Assembly (NCBI GenBank): GCA_021205755.1
Contig: JAJPWX010000003.1
Span: forward strand, 1-64,000
DNA length: 64,000 bases
Origin: Lachnospiraceae bacterium
GTDB lineage: Bacteria; Bacillota; Clostridia; Lachnospirales; Lachnospiraceae
Reading direction: 5' to 3'
Shown: positions 54,053-61,531 of the stretch, piece by piece
Layout: each line of letters starts with the position of its first letter
How positions within the stretch are numbered: position 1 is the first letter of the stretch
Notes under the pieces: generated by a model
What the model was told of the DNA's origin: nothing
What the model saw: only the letters and a program-made list of their open reading frames with translations
The model's database searches: none
Made by a program: the position numbers and the translations under genes

Positions 54053-55663
54053 TTACAAAACTTCTATTTTGCACCGATGTACTTTCTCTTTCCGATTGTA
54101 CCCAATGCCAACCAGAATAATCCTCCCGGTCGTCTTGGGCTGTTCCCCCAGTTTTCCCCGGAACTTCAAAGCATAATTCTTGTCTTTGATTTGCTGCAGC
54201 GCTGTTTCCGGGGAATCATCTACTTTCAATTCAATGATAATCCCATCATCTGAACGATTATAAGGATAAAAAATATAATCCACATATCCGGTTCCGGCCT
54301 GATCTTCGCGTTCCATATTGTATTTATTTCTTGCAGCAATATAGGCAAGCTTCACACTGCCAGATAATTCCGCTTCGTCATTGTATGCTTTAAGCGGTGA
54401 TTCTGTCGTGTGTACAATAGCCAGCACTTTTCCGACGGTTTCTTCATCTCCGTCATATGTCGCCTGCAGAATGCGCGAAGATTCTCTTTCCAGTTCGCGC
54501 ATATAGCTGTACTTTGGTTCTGTCCGTATAATCCGGTCAAATTCCTGTTCGAGTTCTTTGTTCGGAATACGCACGCAGCCATTATTATAATTCAAATATC
54601 CATACACAGTCATCACAGACAAAATTTCGTCCCTGTACGTTAACTTTGTCGCCGTCGAAGCATATTCTGAAAGATCTGCCTCAACCGGCTCTCCCGCTGC
54701 AAGGAGCATCACCGCATCTCTTACGCCGTCAACATCGTCCAGCACATAATCCTTCAGCTCGTCATATTCACCAGCCTTTGCCCAGTAACTGTTCAGCGCA
54801 TTTCGCGTGAGGGCACGCACTACTGAATTCGGGTTATAGATACTGCCGCCGTTTTCTCTCTGATACCCATCGTACCAGTCTGCCAGGTCTTCCCTTGAAA
54901 ATCCTGGTGTGACCCAGCTCTTCAAATAGCGTTGATATAATTCATCCACCTCTTCCCCGGTAAATCCAAAATACTCATCGTACATATCACTATTTGCCAT
55001 ATTATATTCATCAAAATGATTCATTGTATCACTGGCAGAATATTTCTTGATCGGAAGGACACCCGTCAGATAGGTCATCTCAACATATGCCATTCCTTTC
55101 GTCATTCCTCCAAGAAATGCGGTAAATTTTCCTCTGTCCGATTCCGTAAAATAATCTTTATGAAATACATAGTCCCACTCATCAAATACCATCAGAAACT
55201 TTTCATTATTATGTGTCAGTGAAATGGTACGTAAAACAGCCCCCATAGAATCCTCTTCATCAATTTCCACATCCGGGTATGCCTTTTTCAAATCACGCAT
55301 CAGTCGTTTTTTTATAGTCGTAATATATTGTTTATAAGATTCACATTCTTCCACTGCCCTGCTAAAATCAATATAAATCAGATTATGCTGATTCATATGT
55401 TTCCTATAATTCTTTTCTCTTGCAATCTTAAGATGAGAAAAGATTTCTGTACCGTCTATTCCCTTGCCAAAAAATGAACCAATCATCGCGGCCATCACCG
55501 ACTTTCCAAACCGTCTCGGCCTTGTAACAGAAAGATAACTGCCCTGCTGCTCCACAAGCGGGATTAATTCTTTCAGGAACCCCGTCTTATCCACAAAATA
55601 TGGCTTTACCGTCTCTCTTTTGTAAATATCAATGATGTCTTCCGGATTCAGATAGTATCCCAT
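54053..55663 (-). CDS. AAA-ATPase-like protein with C-terminal PD-(D/E)XK-like domain, paralogue B
   Basis: 536 residues, the same length as paralogue A at 31792-33402 and clearly similar: KPYFVDKTGFLKEL, P-loop-like RPRRFGKSVMAAMIGSFFGKG, LIYIDFSR, FLMVFDEWDYVFHKDYFT as Walker B, WYDGYQRENGGSIYNPNSVV, and C-terminal GYVDYIFYP with IIIELKVD, the nuclease-like core. Function is unknown for the family. It is transcribed from its own promoter and lies directly upstream of the LytTR regulator in the same orientation. Confidence 0.82.
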   Translation of the reverse strand: MGYYLNPEDIIDIYKRETVKPYFVDKTGFLKELIPLVEQQGSYLSVTRPRRFGKSVMAAMIGSFFGKGIDGTEIFSHLKIAREKNYRKHMNQHNLIYIDFSRAVEECESYKQYITTIKKRLMRDLKKAYPDVEIDEEDSMGAVLRTISLTHNNEKFLMVFDEWDYVFHKDYFTESDRGKFTAFLGGMTKGMAYVEMTYLTGVLPIKKYSASDTMNHFDEYNMANSDMYDEYFGFTGEEVDELYQRYLKSWVTPGFSREDLADWYDGYQRENGGSIYNPNSVVRALTRNALNSYWAKAGEYDELKDYVLDDVDGVRDAVMLLAAGEPVEADLSEYASTATKLTYRDEILSVMTVYGYLNYNNGCVRIPNKELEQEFDRIIRTEPKYSYMRELERESSRILQATYDGDEETVGKVLAIVHTTESPLKAYNDEAELSGSVKLAYIAARNKYNMEREDQAGTGYVDYIFYPYNRSDDGIIIELKVDDSPETALQQIKDKNYALKFRGKLGEQPKTTGRIILVGIGYNRKEKVHRCKIEVL

Positions 55664-55740
55664 TCTTCGCTCACCCCCCTGGTTTTTGCATTTTCGATTC
55701 CTGGCTTTCAGCTATTGCATGAAGAAAGGTACATGTGTAT

Positions 55741-55769
55741 ATGATATAGCACTTTGGATTGTTTGTCAA
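55741..55769 (-). promoter_or_regulatory. Promoter of AAA paralogue B
   Basis: On the minus strand, TTGACA (55764-55769), 17-bp spacer, TATCAT (55741-55746), about 80 nt upstream of the start codon. Confidence 0.75.
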
Positions 55770-55859
55770 TCGAGCGCAGGAAACGAGATGACCGCAGAAT
55801 TACAGCAAAATTGCCGGATTTCCGGTGACTTTCCCCTTTCCAGAGCATATTTTATTACA

Positions 55860-55878
55860 GGCGGATAGACGCTCCGCC
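55860..55878 (+). other. Short hairpin in the leader of the ABC ATPase gene
   Basis: GGCGGA and TCCGCC pair around a 7-nt loop, 28 nt before the GTG start. No recognised riboswitch surrounds it. Its role is unknown. Confidence 0.35.
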
Positions 55879-55906
55879 GCAATGATGTGAATCAGGAGGT
55901 GTATCG

Positions 55907-56872
55907 GTGAAGCCGTTACTGGAACTAAATCACGTAAGCTATGCATACCACAGCAAAAATGGCGAGACGGCCGCCCTGTCCGATCTCTCGTTTCAGGTAT
56001 TTCCCGGAGAATTTATTGCTGTCATAGGGCCGAGCGGCTGTGGCAAATCCACGCTGCTCTCTTTAATTTCCGGGCTGCTTCTCCCCGAGAGCGGAACGAT
56101 TTTATATACGCAGAGGCACGCAAAGGAATTCTCCGGCCATCGCCGGACGCGCCTTGCACGGACGGACAGAAGACAAAATGAGCTGCTTCTGTCCGATCAG
56201 ACGAACAGAAACAGCATCGGATACATGCTGCAAAAAGACCATCTTTTTGAGTGGAGGACGATTTACCGGAATATCCTGCTTGGGCTTGAAATTCAGCACC
56301 GCCTGGATGAAAATGCACGCGCACGCGTAGATAAAATGCTAAAGGATTACGGACTGGAGCCGTTCCGTGACGCCAGACCCAGCGAGCTTTCTGGCGGCAT
56401 GCGTCAGCGGGCGGCGCTAATCCGTACCCTGGCGCCAGACCCGGAGCTGCTCCTGCTGGATGAACCGTTCTCCGCGCTTGATTACCAGACAAGGCTGGCC
56501 GTCTGTGACGATGTCGCCGCGATTCTGCGCAGAGAGAGAAAAACGGCGCTTCTGGTCACGCATGATCTTTCGGAGGCGATCAGCATGGCTGACCGCATTC
56601 TCGTCCTGACAAAGCGTCCTGCCCGAATTCGGACGATTCTGACCATCCGGTTTATACGGGAAGAACCAGACGGAAATCCATCCGGGAGGTCTCCGCTTGA
56701 GCAGGAGAATCCGGATCAGACTCCATCCGGGACGCCCCCGTTTGAAGGAAAGGCTTCCGATAAAAGTCCATCACGGCTGACCCCATTTGAGCGGCGCGGC
56801 GAACCGGAGTTTCAGGAATACTTTCATTATCTCTGGAAGGAGCTGAACGCTGATGAACAGAACCTGCAATAA
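55907..56872 (+). CDS. ABC transporter ATPase (nitrate/sulfonate/taurine or thiamine-precursor type)
   Basis: 321 residues from a GTG seven nt after CAGGAGGTG. Walker A GPSGCGKST, Q-loop GYMLQKDHLFEWRT, signature LSGGMRQRAALIRTL, Walker B LLLLDEPFSALD, His loop VTHDL. Between Walker A and the Q-loop are about 40 extra residues rich in Arg, Thr and His. Near the C-terminus three imperfect Pro/Ser repeats (NPSGRSPLEQ, TPSGTPPFEG, SPSRLTPFER) are inserted before the usual EFQEYFHYLWKEL end. The gene overlaps the permease gene by 20 nt. No substrate-binding protein gene lies nearby, so the substrate cannot be told. Confidence 0.9.
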   Translation: MKPLLELNHVSYAYHSKNGETAALSDLSFQVFPGEFIAVIGPSGCGKSTLLSLISGLLLPESGTILYTQRHAKEFSGHRRTRLARTDRRQNELLLSDQTNRNSIGYMLQKDHLFEWRTIYRNILLGLEIQHRLDENARARVDKMLKDYGLEPFRDARPSELSGGMRQRAALIRTLAPDPELLLLDEPFSALDYQTRLAVCDDVAAILRRERKTALLVTHDLSEAISMADRILVLTKRPARIRTILTIRFIREEPDGNPSGRSPLEQENPDQTPSGTPPFEGKASDKSPSRLTPFERRGEPEFQEYFHYLWKELNADEQNLQ

Positions 56873-57689
56873 TGAAGAAAAAAACAAGCCCCTGACTCTC
56901 TCCCAGCAGGATTACCTGAAAGGCTTAAGACGGCAGCAGAACCGGATCCGGGCGATCCGGATTTTGATTTTTGTGCTTTTTCTGCTGCTGTGGGAGACGG
57001 CAGTCCGAGCCGGATGGATCGACGGGTTTATTTTCAGCAGCCCCTCACGAATAGTGAAAACGTTTCTGACTATGTGGAACGACGGAACAATTCTTGCCCA
57101 TACGGGAATTACACTGGCCGAAACGCTGATCAGCTTCGCGCTGGTCGTCCTGCTTGGCGTTGGCTGCGCAGTTCTGCTCTGGTACAGCAATACCCTGTCC
57201 GAAATCCTCGAACCATATTTCGTTATCCTGAACAGCCTGCCGAAATCCGCCCTGGCGCCGCTGCTGATTGTCTGGCTCGGCGCAAACCTCAAATCCATCG
57301 TCGTCTCCGGCATTTCGGTAGCGCTCTTTGGGACGATTCTGAACCTGTATACCGGATTCCGGGAAATGGATCCGGATAAAATCAAGCTGATCTACACGCT
57401 TCAGGGCACGAAAAAGGATGTCCTGCTCAAAGTCATCCTTCCCGGCACCCTCCCGCTGCTGATCAGTGTAATGAAGGTCAATATCGGCCTCTGTCTCGTC
57501 GGCGTCGTCATCGGTGAATTCATCGGAGCCAGGGAAGGGCTCGGCTACCTGATCATCTACGGAAGCCAGGTATTCAAGCTGGACTGGGTCATCCTGTCGA
57601 TTGTCATTCTATGTGCGATCGCGATGCTGCTTTACGCGGTTCTGAATCTGCTTGAAAAGAAATGTATGCGACAGAGGCTTTCCCGGTAA
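56853..57689 (+). CDS. ABC transporter permease (SsuC/TauC/ThiX-like)
   Basis: 278-residue BPD_transp_1 permease. Cytoplasmic N-terminus with many charged residues, then about six helices. The coupling loop is seen as KLIYTLQGTKKDVLLKVILPGTLPLLISVMKVNIGL, given here as two joined halves of the family EAA motif region, followed by GVVIGEFIGAREGLGYLI. It overlaps the ATPase gene by 20 nt, so the two are translationally coupled. The binding protein must be encoded elsewhere. Confidence 0.9.
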   Translation: MNRTCNNEEKNKPLTLSQQDYLKGLRRQQNRIRAIRILIFVLFLLLWETAVRAGWIDGFIFSSPSRIVKTFLTMWNDGTILAHTGITLAETLISFALVVLLGVGCAVLLWYSNTLSEILEPYFVILNSLPKSALAPLLIVWLGANLKSIVVSGISVALFGTILNLYTGFREMDPDKIKLIYTLQGTKKDVLLKVILPGTLPLLISVMKVNIGLCLVGVVIGEFIGAREGLGYLIIYGSQVFKLDWVILSIVILCAIAMLLYAVLNLLEKKCMRQRLSR

Positions 57690-57726
57690 AATCCGATTGT
57701 CATGTCTCTATGCCTGAAACGAAAAG

Positions 57727-57757
57727 CGGGGAAGCTTCCGGAAAGAAAGCTTCCCCG
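57727..57757 (+). terminator. Hairpin after the ABC permease
   Basis: CGGGGAAGCTT and AAGCTTCCCCG make a perfect 11-bp stem with a 9-nt loop, 38 nt past the permease stop. The T content after it is only moderate. Confidence 0.65.
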
Positions 57758-57793
57758 TTCCATTCTTCGAATCGCTGACAAGCGAAAAACGTC

Positions 57794-57814
57794 AAATTGT
57801 TGTTTCGACAATTT
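57794..57814. promoter_or_regulatory. Operator 1 of the polyol operon
   Basis: AAATTGT-N7-ACAATTT, a perfect inverted repeat upstream of the promoter. With operator 2, 33 bp away (about three helical turns), it probably binds the DeoR-family repressor encoded in the operon. Confidence 0.65.
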
Positions 57815-57826
57815 CTCGTCCGTTAT

Positions 57827-57847
57827 AAATTGTCGTTTTGACAATTT
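57827..57847. promoter_or_regulatory. Operator 2 of the polyol operon
   Basis: Second perfect AAATTGT-N7-ACAATTT copy. A third half-site AAATTGT lies at 57944-57950, downstream of the promoter. Confidence 0.65.
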
Positions 57848-57884
57848 TTTATCAAACTTTTTTTATTTTTTTATAAAAAAGTGC

Positions 57885-57913
57885 TTGCATTCTGAGAAAA
57901 AGTGTGCTATTTT
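57885..57913 (+). promoter_or_regulatory. Promoter of the polyol operon
   Basis: TTGCAT, 17-bp spacer, TATTTT. It lies between operator 2 and the downstream half-site, allowing repression by looping. Confidence 0.55.
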
Positions 57914-57975
57914 CATATCAAGATTTTTGAAACAAAAGTTTTTAAATTGTTGTTTTAAAAGTAAGGAGGGTTGTC

Positions 57976-58908
57976 ATGATTTACACGGTTACCTTAAACC
58001 CGGCGCTGGACAAGACGGTCGAGATCCCCTCTCTGAAGCTGGATACGGTGAACCGCATCGTGAAGATGCGCACGGATCCCGGCGGGAAGGGCATCAACGT
58101 CTCGAAGGTGATCCAGAAGCTCGGCGGGACAAGCGTTGCCACCGGAGTCCTCGGCGGGCACACCGGACAGTCGATCCAGAGTTCACTCACCCAGATGGGA
58201 CTTGAGACCGATTTCACTTTCGTGGATGGAGAAACGCGCACGAATCTGAAGATCATTGATCCGGTAGAACACACAAACACCGACATCAATGAACCCGGTG
58301 TGATCGTCTCAGAGGAAGTTCTGGATGAGATGCTGCAGCGGCTGCTTGAGCGGATCACGCCGGATGCGATTGTCGTGATCTCAGGGAGTATGCCAAAGGG
58401 TTCTCCCGCGGATACCTATTTTACCTGGACAAAAGCCATCTCAGGAAAAGGCGCAAAGGTCTTCCTCGACGCGGACGGCGATCTGCTGAAAGCGGGATTA
58501 AACGCATCCCCGTATCTGATCAAGCCAAATGACCGCGAGCTCTCAGAGCTGATTGGTACTCCTCTCTCCAGCCCGAGAGAGCTTGCAAAAGCGGCGCGGG
58601 AGCTGATGGTGCAATACGGGATACAGAAAATCGTCGTATCCATGGGCGGTGCAGGAGCACTATATGTGACCGCGGATGAGACCATCTACGCGGAAGGCCT
58701 GCGCGTACCGGTCGGCAGCACAGTTGGCGCCGGAGACAGCGTGGTCGCAGCTCTCGCCGTGGCGGAGGAGCGCGGACTTGGCCTGGCGGATGCGGTTTGT
58801 CTCTCCACCGCGACCGGAGCCGCTAATGTGATGTGCAGCGGAACACAGGCAGCAGAGTACAGCGTTATCAAGGAGCTGATACCGAAAGTGGTCTATCACT
58901 GTCTATAG
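57976..58908 (+). CDS. fruK: 1-phosphofructokinase family kinase
   Basis: Phosphorylates fructose 1-phosphate to fructose 1,6-bisphosphate in the FruK branch of the PfkB family; tagatose-6-phosphate kinase (LacC) is the main alternative. 310 residues. N-terminal VTLNPALDKTV and the PfkB signature 1 PGGKGINVSKV (about 35-45). Substrate and ATP regions LIKPNDRELSEL and VSMGGAGALYV. Catalytic Asp in VGSTVGAGDSVVAAL. TAAGGAGGG precedes the ATG. It is the first gene of the operon with a sugar-phosphate dehydrogenase, DeoR repressor, mannitol-type PTS and HPr. Confidence 0.9.
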   Translation: MIYTVTLNPALDKTVEIPSLKLDTVNRIVKMRTDPGGKGINVSKVIQKLGGTSVATGVLGGHTGQSIQSSLTQMGLETDFTFVDGETRTNLKIIDPVEHTNTDINEPGVIVSEEVLDEMLQRLLERITPDAIVVISGSMPKGSPADTYFTWTKAISGKGAKVFLDADGDLLKAGLNASPYLIKPNDRELSELIGTPLSSPRELAKAARELMVQYGIQKIVVSMGGAGALYVTADETIYAEGLRVPVGSTVGAGDSVVAALAVAEERGLGLADAVCLSTATGAANVMCSGTQAAEYSVIKELIPKVVYHCL

Positions 58909-59040
58909 TTCCTCATTTCACGGCTCGCATAGCCATACGACAGAAAATCCTCTCTGTCGAAAAAAACGGTAACGTGAATTGTTATAGTAACAGTTGCAAT
59001 CCCTGTAAATTTTCATTATTATAAGAAAGGAGTTTTTGTT

Positions 59041-60309
59041 ATGAAAGCAAGAGGCGTAAGGCTTCACGCGGCAAACGACCTGAGACTGGAGGAGTTCGAG
59101 CTTCCGGAGATCACGGACGACGAGATTCTGGTCCGGGTTGTTTCAGACAGCATCTGCATGTCGACCTACAAATGCGCGATTTTGGGTACCGCGCACAAGC
59201 GTGTCCACGAGGATGTGGCGGAGCATCCGGCGATTATGGGACATGAATTTGCCGGCGATATCGTAAAGGTCGGCAAAAATCATCAGGATCAGTTCCAGCC
59301 AGGCATGAAATTTACCTTGCAGCCGGCACTGAACTACAAGGGCACCATGTGGAGCCCGGGATATTCCTATGAGTTCTTTGGCGGGGATACTACCTACTGC
59401 GTCATTCCTGCGGAGGTCATGGAGCTTGGCTGCCTGCTGGAGTACAAAGGACGCGCATATTATGAAGCGTCCCTCGCAGAGCCAATGTCCTGCAGCATCG
59501 GCGCGTTCAACGCCGCTTACCACACACAGATGGGCGTTTACACACATTTTATGGGCATCAAAGAAGGCGGGAAGCTGGCCATCATGGCCGGTGCCGGTCC
59601 GATGGGACTTGGCGCGCTGACCTACGCACTGCACCGCGATGTACGTCCTTCCATGATCGTCGTCACGGACCTGAACCAGGATCGCCTGGATCGCGCCGCT
59701 TCTCTTTTCCCGCCCGCAGAGGCGGCAAAGGACGGCATTGACCTGCGTTTTGTAAACACAGGAAACTATGAGGATCCCGTTGCGGAGCTTCGCCGCATTT
59801 CCGGCGGCACTGGCTTTGACGATGTGCTCTGCTACGCACCGGTTGCTTCTGTGATTACACAAAGCAGTGCGATTCTTGGACGCGACGGCTGCCTGAACTT
59901 CTTTGCAGGGCCGACAGACAAGCAGTTTTCCGCCTCAATGAATTTTTATGATGTACATTACAACTCAACCCATGTCATGGGAACCACCGGCGGCAATACC
60001 GACGACATGATCGAATCCCTGCGCCTGACCGCGGAAGGCCGTATCAACCCGGCCGTTATGGTGACACACATCGGCGGACTGGACGCGGCGGCGGAGACGA
60101 CCCTGAATCTGCCGAAGATTCCAGGCGGCAAGAAGCTGATCTACACGCACCTGACCATGCCGCTGACCGCGCTGACGGACCTGCGCGCCAAAGGGGAAGC
60201 GGAGCATGACGCCAGATTTACCGCCCTGGCAGATATCGTCGACGCGAACAACGGGCTCTGGTGCCCGGACGCGGAGGAATATCTGCTGGCGAATTTTATA
60301 ACCGAATAA
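59041..60309 (+). CDS. Zinc-binding dehydrogenase, L-sorbose-1-phosphate-reductase-like
   Basis: 422-residue medium-chain dehydrogenase resembling SorE. Catalytic zinc ligands Cys39 (SDSICMSTYK) and His68-Glu69 (IMGHEFAG). The four-Cys structural zinc lobe of ordinary alcohol dehydrogenases is absent. The nucleotide-binding fold has GAGPMGLGAL and an acidic VTDLN. AAAGGAG precedes the ATG. SorE-type enzymes interconvert a 2-keto sugar 1-phosphate and the matching polyol phosphate. In this operon the likely substrate is the polyol phosphate made by the PTS. The fine substrate is not determined. Confidence 0.82.
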   Translation: MKARGVRLHAANDLRLEEFELPEITDDEILVRVVSDSICMSTYKCAILGTAHKRVHEDVAEHPAIMGHEFAGDIVKVGKNHQDQFQPGMKFTLQPALNYKGTMWSPGYSYEFFGGDTTYCVIPAEVMELGCLLEYKGRAYYEASLAEPMSCSIGAFNAAYHTQMGVYTHFMGIKEGGKLAIMAGAGPMGLGALTYALHRDVRPSMIVVTDLNQDRLDRAASLFPPAEAAKDGIDLRFVNTGNYEDPVAELRRISGGTGFDDVLCYAPVASVITQSSAILGRDGCLNFFAGPTDKQFSASMNFYDVHYNSTHVMGTTGGNTDDMIESLRLTAEGRINPAVMVTHIGGLDAAAETTLNLPKIPGGKKLIYTHLTMPLTALTDLRAKGEAEHDARFTALADIVDANNGLWCPDAEEYLLANFITE

Positions 60310-60332
60310 AGTGTGCTGAAACGCATTCTTTC

Positions 60333-60399
60333 ACAATTTGTTTTTCTCTTATTTTCTCTGTCCAGGCACACTTTACGTCCGCAAATTGTATTTTTGCGG
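60333..60399. promoter_or_regulatory. Half-operators and hairpin upstream of deoR
   Basis: ACAATTT (60333-60339) and AAATTGT (60383-60389) match the half-sites of the operon operators. The second lies in a perfect 7-bp palindrome CCGCAAA-N7-TTTGCGG (60379-60399). This may autoregulate the repressor gene. Confidence 0.4.
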
Positions 60400-60519
60400 C
60401 AGGCGTTTGCTGCTGATTCTTCTTTTAGCACAAACGTGGCAGAGCCTGTATTTTGAAAAAAGGCTCTGCAGGCTGCCAGCCGATACAGCAGGAGAGATGA
60501 ATACAGGAGGAAACAAAAA

Positions 60520-61281
60520 ATGGAAGCAATGGAAACACGCAGAAATGCAATTGTCGAACTTGTAAATAAAAACGGCACAGTGAGCTTCGCACAGATCAAG
60601 GATGCTTTTCCGGATGTATCTGAGATGACACTGCGTACCGATTTAAAGACACTGGATGAGGCGAAAAAAATCCTCCGTATCCACGGCGGCGCAAAGTCCG
60701 TGCAGACGATCTTTGGCACGGATGGTCTCTTAAGCAGTAAGGCCTACCAGAACATCGCCGAGAAGCAGGTCATCGCCCAAAAGGCGCTTACCCTGCTCCA
60801 CGAGGGGACGAGCCTCTTTCTGGATTCCGGAAGCACCACGACCGCGTTCGCGAAGCTGATTCCCGACCAGGCAGACCTGATCTACACCACAGGCTTAAGC
60901 TGCGCGGCGGAGCTGAAAGACCTCTCCCGCCCCACTGTCATGATTCCGGGCGGTCAGCTGAACCGCTTCAGCCAGAGTGTATTCGGCAGTCTCGCGGTCC
61001 ACGAGCTCGAGCGTGTCAATTTCGACCAGGCATTTCTGGGAACCACAGGCTTTGACTTTTCCGCGGGCTTTACCTGCGGCATCAGCGAGGAAGCCTTTTT
61101 AAAGCAGACTGCGATCCGCCAGGCGGATCAGGTCATTGTGCTGATGGATTCCTCCAAAATCAACGTAAAATGCAGCTTCCGCTTCAGTCGGCTCTCCGAT
61201 GTAGACATCATCGTATCCGACGGGAATCTGCCGGAAGAATTCCTTGCAGCATGCAGGGAGCAACAGATCACGGTTCTGTAG
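60520..61281 (+). CDS. DeoR/GlpR-family transcription repressor
   Basis: 253 residues, nine nt after AGGAGG. N-terminal DeoR-type winged helix (about 6-60: RRNAIVELVNKNGTVSFAQI and SEMTLRTDLKTLDE). The C-terminal sensor domain has the phosphosugar-isomerase-like fold, with FLDSGSTTTAFAKLIP and FLGTTGFDFSAGFTC. Members respond to a sugar phosphate. Located between the dehydrogenase and the PTS genes, it most likely controls this operon through the AAATTGT-N7-ACAATTT sites. Confidence 0.94.
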   Translation: MEAMETRRNAIVELVNKNGTVSFAQIKDAFPDVSEMTLRTDLKTLDEAKKILRIHGGAKSVQTIFGTDGLLSSKAYQNIAEKQVIAQKALTLLHEGTSLFLDSGSTTTAFAKLIPDQADLIYTTGLSCAAELKDLSRPTVMIPGGQLNRFSQSVFGSLAVHELERVNFDQAFLGTTGFDFSAGFTCGISEEAFLKQTAIRQADQVIVLMDSSKINVKCSFRFSRLSDVDIIVSDGNLPEEFLAACREQQITVL

Positions 61282-61334
61282 GATTTATACTTGCCCCGAT
61301 GTTGACAGCAGACCAGAGCCGATCAGCCTATATT

Positions 61335-61510
61335 GTAACAGTTCAGAACAGCATCGAAATGAAAAGACTGACTGTGCAGGTTTACCTGCTAAAGGCAGTA
61401 TTTTCATTTCGGGATGGGCGGAACGCCCATCAAGCCACAGACATATGACGCGTTAGCGGCATATAGCCTGCATCGCAGGCGGTCTGCGGCCTGCTATTCT
61501 GAATCGTTAC
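61335..61510. repeat. MITE-like inverted-repeat element, copy 5 (long form)
   Basis: 176 bp from GTAACAGTTCAGAACAGC to TGCTATTCTGAATCGTTAC in the deoR-mtlA gap. It matches copy 2 in inverse orientation over nearly its whole length. CCTAT occurs just outside both ends, a possible but unproven target-site duplication. Confidence 0.9.
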
Positions 61511-61531
61511 CCTATTTTCAAGGAGAAAGAA

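Noticed and set aside
55686-55868. 60-codon plus-strand frame upstream of the ABC ATPase
   Set aside because: Covers the promoter of AAA paralogue B, lacks a ribosome site and similarity to known proteins.
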